Below the pieces are notes generated by a model. The model had not been told where the DNA came from and did no database searches. It saw only the letters and a program-made list of their open reading frames with translations. Below are positions 27,403-37,745 of a DNA stretch of 64,000 nucleotides, piece after piece. Origin of the DNA: Rhodobacter sp. SY28-1 (lineage in GTDB: Bacteria; Pseudomonadota; Alphaproteobacteria; Rhodobacterales; Rhodobacteraceae). Each line of letters opens with the position of its first letter. Within the stretch, counting starts at the first letter, position 1. The DNA is taken from assembly GCF_005222785.1 (NCBI RefSeq), contig NZ_STGH01000001.1, positions 496,001-560,000 on the forward strand, in the 5' to 3' direction. Made by a program: the position numbers and the translations under genes.

Positions 27403-29996
27403 CCGCTGCCGTCCGCACCACCTGTCCCTATTGCGGTGTCGGCTGCGGAGTGCTGGCCTCGCGGGATGCTGCGGGCCGGGTGCACATTGCGGGCGATCCG
27501 GACCATCCGGCGAACCGGGGGCGGCTGTGTGTGAAGGGTGCGGCGCTGGGGGAGACACTGGGGAATGATGGTCGTTTGCTTGCGCCTCGGGTCGGGGGGC
27601 GTGAGGTCAGTTGGGACCGCGCGCTAGACCTGATCGCCGCGCGGTTTTCGGAAACCATCGCGGCGCATGGGCCGGACTCCGTGGCGCTCTATGTATCGGG
27701 TCAGCTGCTGACCGAGGACTACTACGTCGCCAACAAACTGATGAAGGGCTTCATCGGCAGCGCGAATATCGACACCAATTCAAGGCTCTGCATGGCGTCC
27801 AGCGTGGCGGGGCATCGGCGGGCCTTTGGGTCGGACACGGTGCCGGGTCAGTATGAGGACCTGGAAGAGGCCGACCTTGTGGTGCTGGTCGGCAGCAACC
27901 TCGCCTGGTGCCATCCGGTCCTGCACCAGCGCCTTCTGGCGGCAAAGGCGGCGCGGGGGACGAAGATAGTCGTCATCGACCCGCGCCGGACCGCGACCTG
28001 CGAAGGGGCGGACCTGCATCTGGCGCTGGCCCCGGGGGCGGATGGGCATCTGTTCAACCTTCTTCTGTGCCACCTGTTCGACCATGGCCGCTTCAGCGCG
28101 GAGTTCCTGCCGCGCCTGACCGGGGCCGATGCCGCTGTCGCCGCTGCCCGGACCAGCCGAGCCGAAGACACCGGGCTATCCCCCGCCGATCTGGACCGTT
28201 TCCTGGAGCTCTGGGCCGGGACCCAGAAGGTCGTCACCGTCTATTCCCAGGGCATCAACCAGTCCGACACCGGCACCGACAAGGTCAACGCGATCCTCAA
28301 CTGCCATCTGGCGACCGGTCGGATCGGGCGGCCGGGGATGGGGCCGTTCTCGGTCACCGGCCAGCCCAACGCGATGGGCGGGCGCGAGGTTGGCGGTCTG
28401 GTCAACATGCTCGCCTGCCATCTGGAGCTGGAGAACCCCGGCCATCGCGCGGCTGTGCAGGGCTTCTGGGCCTCGCCTCGGATGGCCGACAGGCCGGGCC
28501 TCAAGGCGGTCGACATGTTCCGCGCGGTGGAAGAGGGGCGGATCAAGGCGCTGTGGATATTGCACACGAACCCTGCCGTCACCATGCCCGAAGCGGACCG
28601 AGTGGCCCGTGCCATCGCCGCCTGCGACTTCGTGGCGGCCAGCGACATCTGGCCCGACACCGATACGGCGCGGCTGGCGCATGTCCTGCTCCCGGCCACT
28701 GGCTGGGGCGAAAAAGACGGCACCGTCACCAATTCCGAACGGATGATAAGCCGCCAGCGCGCCTTCCTGCCAGCGCCGGGGCTGGCGCGGCCCGACTGGT
28801 GGCAACTGGCACAGGTCGCGCAGCGGATGGGGTTCCAGGGGTTCGACTGGGCGGGGCCAGGTGAGATTTTTGACGAGTATGCGCGGCTCTCTGCCGTTGC
28901 CGCCGAGCAGGGCAGCGATTTCGACATTTCTGGGCTTGCGGGGGCGGAGTATGACACGCTTCCGCCAGTGACCTGGCCGCACGGGCGCAGCACGCGGCGC
29001 CGGTTCTTCGGGGATGGCCGCTTTCACACCCCGGATGGAAGGGGCCGGATGATCCCAATCTCGGCCCGCCTGCCCGCCCACGCGACCGAGGCCCATCCCT
29101 TCCGCCTGAACACCGGCCGCATCCGCGACCAGTGGCACACGATGACCCGCACCGGCCTTGCCCCCCGGCTGTCGCAGCACCTTGCCGAACCCTATCTGGA
29201 ACTCCATCCCAAGGACGCCCAGCGCCTGGGCCTTGCCTCCGCAACCCTGGCCGAGGTGGAAAGCCCGCAGGGTCGCGCCATCCTGCGGGTTCTGGTGAGC
29301 GACCGTGTTGCCCCCGGCCATCCCTTCGCGCCGATGCATTGGACCGGGCAGACCGCGCCCACCGGCCGGATCGACGCGCTGGTGCCGGGGCTGTGCGATC
29401 CGGTCTCGGGCCAGCCCGCCAGCAAGTCCGCCGCCGTGGCAATTCGCCCCTTTCCCGCGCGCTGGTACGGTTTTGCCGTGGCGCGGGAGGATCTGACCCC
29501 GGACTGCGACTATTGGGCCAAGGGTCGGGTTGCGGGCGGCCTGCAGGTGGAACTCGCCGGGTCCAGCCTGCCCGAGGATTGGTCCGCCTGGGCCAGCGCC
29601 CTGTTCGGCGGCACCGCCCCCGCGATGGCACTGTCCGACCCTGCGCGCGGCGTCCACCGCTTTGCCTTCACCGAGGGCGGCCAGCTGACCGGGGCGCTGT
29701 TCGTCTCGCCCGACCCGGTGCGACTGTCCCGCGGCCACCTGGCCGATCTGCTGGGCCGTGGCGCGGCGGATGCTCTGGCGGGTAGGCCCGGAGCCGACCG
29801 TCCCGACCCCGGCCCGACCGTCTGCGCCTGCCTGAACGTCGGGTTGAACACCATCCTGGACGCAATCCACAACCGTGGCATCCTGAGCGTAGAGGCCCTC
29901 GGCACTGCTCTTGGCGCAGGGGCCAACTGCGGGTCCTGCCGCCCGGAGCTGGCGGCGCTGTTGCAGGGACAGGGGCGGAGAGAGGCGGCGGAGTAG
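27399..29996 (+). CDS. nasA: Assimilatory nitrate reductase catalytic subunit (NasA/NasC)
   Basis: The 865-residue molybdopterin enzyme reduces nitrate to nitrite in the cytoplasm. The N-terminal [4Fe-4S] site is TCPYCGVGCGVLA with a later Cys in GRLCVKG. The bis-MGD core includes SRLCMASSV and the C-terminal dinucleotide-binding domain around FRLNTGRIRDQWHTMTRTG. A BFD-type [2Fe-2S] domain ends the protein (VCACLNVGLNTIL and CGSCRPEL), as in NasA-type enzymes that receive electrons from a separate diaphorase. It is the last gene of the operon, followed by a palindromic repeat. Confidence 0.94.
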   Translation: MTAAVRTTCPYCGVGCGVLASRDAAGRVHIAGDPDHPANRGRLCVKGAALGETLGNDGRLLAPRVGGREVSWDRALDLIAARFSETIAAHGPDSVALYVSGQLLTEDYYVANKLMKGFIGSANIDTNSRLCMASSVAGHRRAFGSDTVPGQYEDLEEADLVVLVGSNLAWCHPVLHQRLLAAKAARGTKIVVIDPRRTATCEGADLHLALAPGADGHLFNLLLCHLFDHGRFSAEFLPRLTGADAAVAAARTSRAEDTGLSPADLDRFLELWAGTQKVVTVYSQGINQSDTGTDKVNAILNCHLATGRIGRPGMGPFSVTGQPNAMGGREVGGLVNMLACHLELENPGHRAAVQGFWASPRMADRPGLKAVDMFRAVEEGRIKALWILHTNPAVTMPEADRVARAIAACDFVAASDIWPDTDTARLAHVLLPATGWGEKDGTVTNSERMISRQRAFLPAPGLARPDWWQLAQVAQRMGFQGFDWAGPGEIFDEYARLSAVAAEQGSDFDISGLAGAEYDTLPPVTWPHGRSTRRRFFGDGRFHTPDGRGRMIPISARLPAHATEAHPFRLNTGRIRDQWHTMTRTGLAPRLSQHLAEPYLELHPKDAQRLGLASATLAEVESPQGRAILRVLVSDRVAPGHPFAPMHWTGQTAPTGRIDALVPGLCDPVSGQPASKSAAVAIRPFPARWYGFAVAREDLTPDCDYWAKGRVAGGLQVELAGSSLPEDWSAWASALFGGTAPAMALSDPARGVHRFAFTEGGQLTGALFVSPDPVRLSRGHLADLLGRGAADALAGRPGADRPDPGPTVCACLNVGLNTILDAIHNRGILSVEALGTALGAGANCGSCRPELAALLQGQGRREAAE

Positions 29997-30020
29997 GCGG
30001 CGACCAACTCGCTTGGGATG

Positions 30021-30082
30021 CTCGTCGATGACCTCGTCTCTCCTCGCCGGGGTCAACCGACGAGGAGACGAAGTCGAACGAG
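30021..30082. repeat. Palindromic repeat, copy 1, between convergent nasA and patD
   Basis: Arm 1 (30021-30046, CTCGTCGATGACCTCGTCTC and on) and arm 2 (30058-30082, starting CGACGAGGAGACG) form a long imperfect hairpin with small bulges. Arm 2 is identical over 25 nt to that of the copy at 61253-61316; arm 1 matches at 24 of 26 positions; the loops differ. Both copies lie a few bp after a plus-strand stop and just before a minus-strand stop. It could act as a bidirectional terminator or be a REP-like mobile palindrome. Confidence 0.85.
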
Positions 30083-30088
30083 AAGGCG

Positions 30089-31531
30089 TCAGCCGTGCTT
30101 GACCATCACATGGCGGACCACAGTGTAGTCCTCCAGCGCATAGGCGCTCATGTCTTTGCCGTAGCCGCTCTGCTTCAACCCGCCGTGCGGCATTTCGTTG
30201 GTCAGCATGAAGTGCGTGTTGATCCAGGTGCAGCCGTACCGCAGTCGCGCCGCCGTCGCCATTGCCCGGCCCACGTCGCGGGTCCAGACCGATGAGGCAA
30301 GGCCGTAGTCGCTGTCGTTGGCCCAGCTGACCGCCTCGTCCACATCCGTGAACGGGGTGACGGAGACAACCGGCCCGAAGACCTCGCGGCGGACGATTTC
30401 GTCGTCCTGCTTGGCCCCGGCGACGACGGTGGGCTTGTAGTAGAAGCCCTGGTCCATCGCCTCGCCGCCCGTCGTCACCTGCACATGGTTCAGCTCCCGC
30501 GCGCGGTTGACGAAGCTGGCGACCCGGTCGCGCTGGCGCTGGCTGATCAGGGGGCCGATTTCGTTGGCGGTGTCGTCCTCGGCGGCCAAGGTGATCGAGG
30601 CAGCGGCGGAGGTCAGGTCCGCGACGAGGTTGTCGTAGATCTTCTTTCCGGCATAGACCCGACAGGCGGCGGTGCAGTCCTGACCGGCGTTGTAGAAGGA
30701 AAACGCGCGCAGGCCTTCGACGACTTCCGAGATGTCGGCATCGTCGAACACGATCACCGGGGCCTTGCCGCCAAGTTCGAGGTGCGTCCGCTTTACCGTC
30801 TTTGCGGCGGCATCCAGCATCTTCTTGCCGGTCGCGACATCCCCGGTCAGCGAGATCATGTCGACCTGCGGGTGGTTGATTAGGTAGCTGCCGACCGTCT
30901 GGCCGCGGCCCGCGATGACGTTTACCACGCCTTCGGGCAGGACATCGGCCAGGATATGCGCCAGTTTCAGCGCGGTCAGCGGGGTCTGCTCACTGGGCTT
31001 GAACACCACGGTGTTCCCGCCCCCGATGGCGGGGCCAAGCTTCCAGGCCATCATCATCAGGGGATAGTTCCACGGCGCGATGGAGGCGACGACGCCCACA
31101 GGATCGCGGCGGATCATGCTGGTGTGGCCGGAGAGGTATTCGCCTGCGACAGTGCCGGTCATGCAGCGGACGGCGCCCGCGAAGTAGCGGAAGCAGTCGA
31201 CGATGGCGGGGATTTCGTCGTTCCTTGCGGCGTTGATCGGCTTGCCGCAATTCAGGGCTTCCAGCCGTGCAAAAGCGTCGGCTTCGGCTTCGATCCGGTC
31301 CGCAATGGTCAGAAGCGCAGCCGAACGTTCGGCGGGGGTGGTGCGGGACCAGCCCTCGAACGCCTTGCGGGCGGCGGCGACGGCGCGGTCGACCTGGGCG
31401 GTGGAGGCCTCGGGGACCTCAAGGATCAGCCCGCCGGTGCGGGGGTTCAGGATGGCTTCCTTCGTTTCCTGGCCGGCCTCGAAGGCGGACCCGATAAGAA
31501 GTGCGGTGTCGATGCTGGAAAGTGTGTCCAT
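30089..31531 (-). CDS. patD: Gamma-aminobutyraldehyde dehydrogenase (PatD/YdcW type)
   Basis: The 480-residue NAD-dependent aldehyde dehydrogenase closely resembles E. coli Ydc[38 protein letters not shown], and the catalytic cysteine in [15 protein letters not shown]. It oxidises 4-aminobutyraldehyde, derived from putrescine, to GABA. It is encoded 10 bp downstream of a polyamine-type ABC transporter, the same partnership as in ydcSTUVW. The cognate putrescine aminotransferase is not in this window. Confidence 0.85.
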   Translation of the reverse strand: MDTLSSIDTALLIGSAFEAGQETKEAILNPRTGGLILEVPEASTAQVDRAVAAARKAFEGWSRTTPAERSAALLTIADRIEAEADAFARLEALNCGKPINAARNDEIPAIVDCFRYFAGAVRCMTGTVAGEYLSGHTSMIRRDPVGVVASIAPWNYPLMMMAWKLGPAIGGGNTVVFKPSEQTPLTALKLAHILADVLPEGVVNVIAGRGQTVGSYLINHPQVDMISLTGDVATGKKMLDAAAKTVKRTHLELGGKAPVIVFDDADISEVVEGLRAFSFYNAGQDCTAACRVYAGKKIYDNLVADLTSAAASITLAAEDDTANEIGPLISQRQRDRVASFVNRARELNHVQVTTGGEAMDQGFYYKPTVVAGAKQDDEIVRREVFGPVVSVTPFTDVDEAVSWANDSDYGLASSVWTRDVGRAMATAARLRYGCTWINTHFMLTNEMPHGGLKQSGYGKDMSAYALEDYTVVRHVMVKHG

Positions 31532-31541
31532 GGGGGTCTCC

Positions 31542-32360
31542 CTATTTGCCCATGCCGGCGGTCTCGGACCCGCCGCGGGTGAGGTAGTAGGCTGCGAGAA
31601 TGGGAAGTAACGTGGCCGCGAAGACGACGATGGCGACGACGTTGGTGACGGGGCGCTGACGCGGACGGATCAACTCGTCAAGCATCCAGATCGGAAGGGT
31701 CTTCGACTCAGTGCCCGAGCCTGCGGTGAAGATGGTGACGATGACCTCGTCGAAGCTGAGCGCAAAGGCGAGCATTCCCCCGGCGAGAAGGGCGGAGCCC
31801 ATGTTGGGCAGCAGGACGTGGCGGAAGGTCTGGAAAGCGTTGGCGCCAAGGTCGGCCGACGCCTCCATGATCCCGCCGGACAGGCGGCGCAGGCGGGCGA
31901 CGGCGTTGTTGTAGACGATGACAATGCAGAAGGTCGCGTGGCCCAGGACGATGGTCCAGACGCTGAAGGGAATGTCCATGACCCCGAAGGCGGACCGCAG
32001 CGCCATGCCGGTGATCACTCCGGGCAGGGCGATGGGCAGCAGGATCAAGAGGCTGATCTGGTCGCGCCCGAAAAACGCCGTGCGGGTCATCGCGGCGGCG
32101 ACAAGCGTACCGAGGACCAAAGCGATTGCGGTGGCGATGGTGGCGACCTTCAGCGACAGCCACAGGGGCGGCCAGATGTCGGGCCGGTCGTTCCAGGCGA
32201 CGCCGAACCATTGGGTCGTCAGGCCGGGGGGCGGGAACTGAAAGCTGCGTTCCTCGGTCGTGAAGGCGTAGAGGAAGATCAAAAGGATCGGCAGATGGAG
32301 GAACAGAAGGCCTCCGATCGCTGCAGCGCGAAGAGAGAGGGGCGAGCGGTCAGAGAGCAT
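31542..32360 (-). CDS. Putrescine/spermidine-type ABC permease (YdcV/PotC-like)
   Basis: The 272-residue permease has six predicted transmembrane helices, the first near [19 protein letters not shown], and a PotC-type coupling loop at [20 protein letters not shown]. The start overlaps the upstream permease gene by 11 bp. Together the two permeases form a heterodimer typical of polyamine importers. Confidence 0.85.
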   Translation of the reverse strand: MLSDRSPLSLRAAAIGGLLFLHLPILLIFLYAFTTEERSFQFPPPGLTTQWFGVAWNDRPDIWPPLWLSLKVATIATAIALVLGTLVAAAMTRTAFFGRDQISLLILLPIALPGVITGMALRSAFGVMDIPFSVWTIVLGHATFCIVIVYNNAVARLRRLSGGIMEASADLGANAFQTFRHVLLPNMGSALLAGGMLAFALSFDEVIVTIFTAGSGTESKTLPIWMLDELIRPRQRPVTNVVAIVVFAATLLPILAAYYLTRGGSETAGMGK

Positions 32361-33291
32361 CGAAAGCCCCCATGCGGCGCGCGATGGCGAGGTAGATCAG
32401 CATGATGAGGATCGGCACCACGGCAAAGGCGGCGGCCAACGGGATGTTCCCGGCGGTCCCTTGCAATTGGTAGACGGCCATGCCGATGAAATTGGCCGAA
32501 TTGCCGATGATTTGCGGGATGATGTAGTCGCCCAGGGTCAGCGAGAAGGTGAAGATCGACCCCGCGATCACCCCCGGCAGGGCCAATGGCAGGATGACGG
32601 TGCGGAACGTCTGTCCCCTGCTGGCACCAAGGTCGGCCGATGCCTCGAGCATCGAGTTCGGCACCCTTTCCAGCGAGGCCTGCATCGGCAGGATCATATA
32701 GGGCAGCCAGATGTAGACGAAGACCATGAATGTCCCGAGGGGCGAGGTGGACAGCGATGACCCTTCCATCCCGGGGATCGACAGCAGCCCGTCGATGATC
32801 CAGGAGGTATGCGTCTGCTCAGCCGCCCAGCCGATGATGCCCTCTTTCGCAAGGATCAGCTTCCAGGCGTAGACCTTGACCAGGTAGCTGGACCACAGGG
32901 GCAGCATGACGCCAAGGTAGAAGGCGGCCTTCCAGTGCCCCTTGGCATAGCGGGCGGCATAATAGGCGATGGGGAAGGCCAGCGCCGCGCAGGCCAGGGT
33001 CACGGCGGCAGCCATCAGGACCGTGCGCAGCAGGATGTCGAAGTTCGACGGGCGCAAGAGCTCGGCATAGGTCTTGAGGGTGAACTCTTCCTTCACCACC
33101 CCGGAGAATTCGTCGATCGAGTAGAACGACTGCAGAAGAAGCGCTGCAAGAGAGCCGAGGTAGACGACGCCCAGCCACAGGAGCGGCGGCGTGAGGAGAA
33201 TAGCCAGAAGCACCCGTGGGTGCCGCCAGAACAGGGCGGTCAGCCGGTCGGCAGGGCCCTTGGCGGGCAGTATCGCGGGCGACGAGCTCAC
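32350..33291 (-). CDS. Putrescine/spermidine-type ABC permease (YdcU/PotB-like)
   Basis: The 313-residue inner-membrane protein has an extended cytoplasmic N terminus, a first helix at [20 protein letters not shown] and the EAA loop [20 protein letters not shown], typical of PotB-type permeases. It overlaps the ATPase gene by 4 bp. Confidence 0.85.
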   Translation of the reverse strand: MSSSPAILPAKGPADRLTALFWRHPRVLLAILLTPPLLWLGVVYLGSLAALLLQSFYSIDEFSGVVKEEFTLKTYAELLRPSNFDILLRTVLMAAAVTLACAALAFPIAYYAARYAKGHWKAAFYLGVMLPLWSSYLVKVYAWKLILAKEGIIGWAAEQTHTSWIIDGLLSIPGMEGSSLSTSPLGTFMVFVYIWLPYMILPMQASLERVPNSMLEASADLGASRGQTFRTVILPLALPGVIAGSIFTFSLTLGDYIIPQIIGNSANFIGMAVYQLQGTAGNIPLAAAFAVVPILIMLIYLAIARRMGAFDAL

Positions 33292-34274
33292 TTCGTCCCC
33301 ATCAGGTGAAGGGCCGAAGGCTCAAACGCAAAGGCGGTGGTCGTGCCTTCCGCCGGAACCGGCTGGCCCGCCGGGACAAGGGCGGCGATCTCGGTTCCGT
33401 GCGCGTCGATCACCACGCGGGTGCCCGAACCGAGGTAGCGCAGCGCCTTGACCGGTCCGCTGACCGGGCCAGTGGCCGAAAGGCGGGTAGCCTCGGGGCG
33501 GAGAGACGCCCATTCCGCCGGGCCGCCGAGGGCGCGGGTCAGATCGGGGGGGAGGACATTCGACGATCCGACGAAATCCGCCACGAAGCGGGTTGCCGGG
33601 CGGTCGTAGATGTCTTGCGGGGTGCCGATCTGGGCGATCTTTCCCTCGTTGAACACCGCCAGACTGTCGGCCATCGACAGCGCCTCGTGCTGGTCGTGGG
33701 TGACGAAGACGAAGGTCAGGCCAAGACGCTTTTGCAAGGCCTTCAGCTCGTCCTGCATCGCCTCGCGCAGTTTCAGGTCCAGCGCGCCGAGGGGCTCGTC
33801 CAGCAGCAGCACGCGGGGTTCGTTCACCAGAGCGCGGGCAAGGGCGACCCGCTGGCGCTGCCCGCCAGAGAGTTGCGCAGGCTTGCGGTCCCCGTAGGCG
33901 TCCAGTTTGACCAGCGCCAGCATCTCTTCCGCTTTCGCATGGCGCTGGGCGCGGCCCATGCCCTTGACCATCAACCCGTAGGCCACATTGTCGCGCACGT
34001 TCATGTGCGGGAACAGCGCGTAGTCCTGAAAGACGGTGTTCACGTTGCGCAGGTGTGGCGGGGTGTTCGAGACATCCTCGCCGAAGATCCGGATCGTGCC
34101 GCCCGTTGGCTTTTCAAACCCCGAGATCAGCCGCAGACAGGTGGTCTTGCCCGAGCCGGACGGCCCGAGCATGGCGAAGAACGAGCCCTCGGCGATGGTC
34201 AGGTCGACGCCATCGACGGCTTTCACCGGGCCGAAATGGCGGGACACGGATAGGAATTCGACGGCAGCGGTCAT
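33288..34274 (-). CDS. Polyamine ABC transporter ATP-binding protein (PotA/YdcT-like)
   Basis: The 328-residue ATPase has Walker [13 protein letters not shown] signature [15 protein letters not shown], Walker [16 protein letters not shown] and a switch His in [14 protein letters not shown]-terminal TOBE-like regulatory domain occupies about the last 90 residues. A hairpin cluster separates it from the upstream substrate-binding protein gene, a common way to keep the binding protein in excess. Confidence 0.88.
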   Translation of the reverse strand: MTAAVEFLSVSRHFGPVKAVDGVDLTIAEGSFFAMLGPSGSGKTTCLRLISGFEKPTGGTIRIFGEDVSNTPPHLRNVNTVFQDYALFPHMNVRDNVAYGLMVKGMGRAQRHAKAEEMLALVKLDAYGDRKPAQLSGGQRQRVALARALVNEPRVLLLDEPLGALDLKLREAMQDELKALQKRLGLTFVFVTHDQHEALSMADSLAVFNEGKIAQIGTPQDIYDRPATRFVADFVGSSNVLPPDLTRALGGPAEWASLRPEATRLSATGPVSGPVKALRYLGSGTRVVIDAHGTEIAALVPAGQPVPAEGTTTAFAFEPSALHLMGTK

Positions 34275-34287
34275 GACACATCCGTAG

Positions 34288-34373
34288 GGTGGGGTTTCAC
34301 CCCACCGTTTGCGCAGAAGGTGGGGTCGAACCCCACCATAGAAAGGAAGATGCCCCCGCCGCGAAGCGGGGGC
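34288..34373 (-). promoter_or_regulatory. Three hairpins between the binding-protein and ATPase genes
   Basis: Two near-identical hairpins, GGTGGGGT-TTC-ACCCCACC (34288-34306) and GGTGGGGT-CGA-ACCCCACC (34319-34337), and a third, GCCCCCGC-CGCGAA-GCGGGGGC (34352-34373), fill the gap. Reading the operon on the minus strand the GC-rich hairpin comes first, 13 bp after the binding-protein stop. Attenuation or 3'-end protection is the likely effect. Confidence 0.65.
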
Positions 34374-34386
34374 CTTTTACGGGCGA

Positions 34387-35544
34387 TTACCGCCCGCCGA
34401 TCACGCCGATGTAGTCGGACACCCAGCGGTAGTAGGGCACACAAGCTCCTTCGCCCTGGCTGCAGTTCGACACCGGCGTGGTCCAGAACCGGATCTTCTC
34501 GAAATCGTCCAGCCCGTTCGCCGTGCAGCTTTCCGCCGTGGCCATCCCGCGGCCATCGGTGCAGGCTGCCGGGACCGACGGGTTCGCGCCGAACCAGACC
34601 GACAGGTCAGCCTGCAGGTTCGAGGCCAGCGAATGTTCCATCCACAGGTAGGCGCAGTTCGGGTTTGCCGCATCGACATGCATCATCGTCGTGTCGGCCC
34701 AGCCGGTGGCACCCTCCTGCGGGATCGTGGACGCGATCGGCAGGCCTTCAGCTTTCAGCAGGTTCACCTGGAACGGCCAGGACCCCGAGGCGACGACACC
34801 TTCGTTCTTGAAGTCATCCATCTGGATGAACGCGTCGTGCCAGTAGCGGCTGGTCAGCTCACGCTGCTGGCGCAGAAGGTCCAGCGCGGCCTTGTACTGG
34901 TCTTCGTTCAGCTCGTAGGGCGAGGTGATGCCCAGCTCCGGCTTGTGGAACATCAGGTACTGCGCCGCATCGGCGACGTGGATCGGGCCGTCATAGGCCT
35001 GCACCCGGCCCTTGTTCGACTGACCGTCGGGCAGGGTCATTTCCTCGAACACCACGTTCCATGAGGTCGGCGGTTCCTTGAAAACCTCCGTGTTGTACAT
35101 CAGCACGTTCGGCCCCCACATGTAGGGCACGCCGTAGTGCACACCGTCGACCGTGTGCCAGGGGGCATCCTTCAGACGGTCATCGACCGTGGACCAGGAC
35201 GGGATCAGGTCGATGTTGATCGGCTGGACCCGGTCGCCAGCGACCAGACGCAGGCTGGCGTCGCCCGACGCAGTGACAAGGTCGAAGCCGCCTTCGTTCA
35301 TCAGGGCGACCATTTCATCCGAGGTGTTCGCTGTTTTGACGTTGACCTTGCAGCCCGAGGCGGCCTCGAACTTGGTGACCCAGTCAAAGGCCTTGTCCGT
35401 CTCGCCGCGCTCGATATAGCCCGGCCAGGCGACGATGTTCACCTGTCCCTCGGGCGCACCGATTTCGGTGACCTGGGCCAGGACCGGGGACAGTCCGGTC
35501 ATAAGCGCAAGGGTCGTTGTTCCCATCAGTCTGAGGTGTTTCAT
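34387..35544 (-). CDS. Polyamine-type ABC transporter substrate-binding protein (YdcS/PotD-like)
   Basis: From ATG 35544 (MKHLRLMGTTTLALMTGLSP) the product is 385 residues with a Sec signal peptide ending near VLAQ; an upstream in-frame start at 35622 lacks a ribosome site, whereas GGGAGCC precedes 35544. The mature protein is a PotD/YdcS-like periplasmic binding protein: NIVAWPGYIERGETD, DLVTASGDASLRL, PYMWGPNVLMYN. Two late cysteines (GRGMATAESC and SNCSQGEGACV) may form a disulphide. It is first in the operon; the promoter should lie in 35545-35756. Confidence 0.87.
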   Translation of the reverse strand: MKHLRLMGTTTLALMTGLSPVLAQVTEIGAPEGQVNIVAWPGYIERGETDKAFDWVTKFEAASGCKVNVKTANTSDEMVALMNEGGFDLVTASGDASLRLVAGDRVQPINIDLIPSWSTVDDRLKDAPWHTVDGVHYGVPYMWGPNVLMYNTEVFKEPPTSWNVVFEEMTLPDGQSNKGRVQAYDGPIHVADAAQYLMFHKPELGITSPYELNEDQYKAALDLLRQQRELTSRYWHDAFIQMDDFKNEGVVASGSWPFQVNLLKAEGLPIASTIPQEGATGWADTTMMHVDAANPNCAYLWMEHSLASNLQADLSVWFGANPSVPAACTDGRGMATAESCTANGLDDFEKIRFWTTPVSNCSQGEGACVPYYRWVSDYIGVIGGR

Positions 35545-35756
35545 GTCAGGCTCCCGTTGGTGTGTCTCTTGCATGCGCAGAGAGTCCGTTCTCGCGGACT
35601 TGAAAAAACCGTAAGTCGCCACGAAACTTTCACAATAACAAAAAACTGAAGCCAGATATCGGCATTACCGATGTGTGGTTCCGAGTCGGGATTGTTTCGA
35701 GATTTCTTGCTTGTGCGGGCTGGAACGCTGCTTAGTTACTTGGAAGATCCTGTAGA

Positions 35757-36962
35757 ATGTGGATGGCCAGCATGTTGATGATCGCGCCCGCGCCGGTGAT
35801 CGAAACCGGCAACAGGCTGCGTCTGGACGTAAAGTTCGTCGAAGGCATGCGTGTCCAGCAGGCTCTTTGGTCAACCCGCATCACCGTCGCCCTGCGGCGC
35901 GGTGCGCCAGCGATCCCGTTCGGGCGCGACTATGACCGAAGCGAGTTGCCGTTCGACCTGGTTCTTCTCGACCCCGACGAAGAACTGACCGCCCGGCATA
36001 TGGAGGGGTTCGACCTGATTTATGCGGGCGGGGACGACTTCCGCTGCCTCGGCCTGACGGATCACCTGAAGCCCGGCCAGAAGATCGTCTATGTCATCGA
36101 ATACACATTCGAAACCCGGATGCAGATCCTTGGCCTGGACCGCAGTCGCGGGATGCTCGGGCGGCTGAAGGGTGGGCTTTGGCTGCGGCAGCAGGAAAAG
36201 CGGCGCGAACGGGCGTTCCGGGCGGCTGTTGCCCTGCAAGCAAACGGCTATCCGGCCTATGACACTTATGCGCCGATGTGCCCGGACACGCTGCTATATC
36301 TTGACGGGCGCATGACGCCCGAGCTTTTCGCGACCGAAGCCGAAATGACCGCGCGTGAGGCATGGCGTGCCGCTGACGGGCCGTTGCGGCTGATCTTCTC
36401 GGGCCGGCTGGAGCCGATGAAGGGCGCGCAGGACCTGCTGCCGGTGGCGCGGCGGCTGATCGAGCGGGGCGTGGACTTCACCCTGGACGTCTTCGGCACC
36501 GGTGCGTTGCAGGGCGAGATCGCGGCAGGCATCCAGCGGCTGAAGGAGCCGGGCCGCGTCCGGCTGCACGGAGCCATCGACTTTGAAACCGAACTGGTCC
36601 CTTTCACCCGCACTCAGGCGGACATCTTCGTCGGTTGTCACCGGCAGTCCGACCCGTCCTGCACCTATATCGAGGCGATGGGCTGCGGGGTGGCAGTTGT
36701 CAGCTATGACAACCGGATGTGGGAACGACTGAACGGTGAAGCCAAGGCCGGCTGGGGCACCCCGCTGGGCGATCCGAAGGCACTGGCGGACCGCATCGCC
36801 GATCTGGCGCGCGATCCGGCGGCCATCATTGCAGCCAGCCGCAATGCGCTGGTTTTTTCGCGCGCCCATGGCTTCTTGCCGGAATTCCAACGCCGGATGG
36901 AGCATCTTGCCCGAATCGCGGGCCGACCATTACCGTCGAAGGGGCTGGCTGCGTCTGGGTAG
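35757..36962 (+). CDS. Family 4-type glycosyltransferase
   Basis: The 401-residue protein has a GT-B layout. The C-terminal half shows the GT4 donor site: LIFSGRLEPMKGAQDLLPVA, VDFTLDVFGTGALQGEI and the EX7E-like segment DPSCTYIEAMGCGVAVVSYD. No transmembrane segment is evident, so it is cytoplasmic or peripheral. Several in-frame ATGs (35757, 35763, 35772, 35778) occur; the first is taken by default. Acceptor unknown; it stands alone apart from the secreted-protein gene 55 bp downstream. Confidence 0.8.
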   Translation: MWMASMLMIAPAPVIETGNRLRLDVKFVEGMRVQQALWSTRITVALRRGAPAIPFGRDYDRSELPFDLVLLDPDEELTARHMEGFDLIYAGGDDFRCLGLTDHLKPGQKIVYVIEYTFETRMQILGLDRSRGMLGRLKGGLWLRQQEKRRERAFRAAVALQANGYPAYDTYAPMCPDTLLYLDGRMTPELFATEAEMTAREAWRAADGPLRLIFSGRLEPMKGAQDLLPVARRLIERGVDFTLDVFGTGALQGEIAAGIQRLKEPGRVRLHGAIDFETELVPFTRTQADIFVGCHRQSDPSCTYIEAMGCGVAVVSYDNRMWERLNGEAKAGWGTPLGDPKALADRIADLARDPAAIIAASRNALVFSRAHGFLPEFQRRMEHLARIAGRPLPSKGLAASG

Positions 36963-37017
36963 GTCGGTTTCGGACGCCGGACGCCTGTCAGTGTCGCCCT
37001 TGCGGGAGGACTGAGTG

Positions 37018-37743
37018 ATGCGCGTTATGCTTGTCCTCCTGATGCTGGCAGCGGGCGCGGCCCGGGCCGAGGATTGCAAGGAACCAACGGTCGAAAACAA
37101 AGTGCCGAAGGGGCTGGTTGCCTTTGCGGAATGTGTCAACAAGCGGCTGGCAGGGCTTGAGAAGGAAAAAGCCCAGCTGCAGGACCGGATCGACAGTCTG
37201 GAAAAGCTGATCTCCGGCCTTCCGGGCGAGATGACCGACACTAACGGCCGGGTCACGCGATCGGGCAGTGGCGCCTTGGTGCGGGCTGTCATTTCACTTG
37301 ATGCGCGGTCACGGCAGGCAGCGATGGAAAAACGCATAGACCAGAAGGCGCTGGAACAGTTGTGTAGCGAAGGCTGCAACGTCACACTTTCCCTCACGGC
37401 CGTCGGCCTGCGGGAAGGCGATCCGACACCGATCTTCGCCACCGGGCCATGCGGTTTTCTGTACAAGGCGAAAAGTGGGGGCTGGACGCTGGGCCAGGGC
37501 TGCGGCACGCCGGTCTCTGGGGTCGACGGCGATGGAACGCTGTCGGATGTGCCGGGCGGCGACACCATCGTGACGGTGGGACAGGCCTGCCTCTTTGCCG
37601 ACAGCGGCCCGCGACGCAATGTCGATCCCGAAGACCAGCCCCTGTCCCCCGACCGCGACAAGGGCCTGTTCCTGATTGCAGATCCGGCGCTTTGGACCGG
37701 CACCGAGCAACGCTTTCGCTGCGATCTCCGGATCACCAAGTAG
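37018..37743 (+). CDS. Secreted cysteine-rich protein of unknown function
   Basis: The 241-residue protein starts at ATG 37018 (GTG 37015 is possible) behind a GGGAGGA site. An N-terminal signal peptide (RVMLVLLMLAAGAARA) is followed by DCKEPTVENK, then a short coiled coil (KRLAGLEKEKAQLQDRIDSLEKL) and a globular part with eight cysteines in the mature chain, consistent with disulphides in the periplasm. I do not recognise the family. It may be co-transcribed with the glycosyltransferase. Confidence 0.7.
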   Translation: MRVMLVLLMLAAGAARAEDCKEPTVENKVPKGLVAFAECVNKRLAGLEKEKAQLQDRIDSLEKLISGLPGEMTDTNGRVTRSGSGALVRAVISLDARSRQAAMEKRIDQKALEQLCSEGCNVTLSLTAVGLREGDPTPIFATGPCGFLYKAKSGGWTLGQGCGTPVSGVDGDGTLSDVPGGDTIVTVGQACLFADSGPRRNVDPEDQPLSPDRDKGLFLIADPALWTGTEQRFRCDLRITK

Positions 37744-37745
37744 CC

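Noticed and set aside
28176-30056. 626-residue minus-strand open frame opposite nasA
   Set aside because: Shadow of nasA; it also runs through the palindromic repeat.
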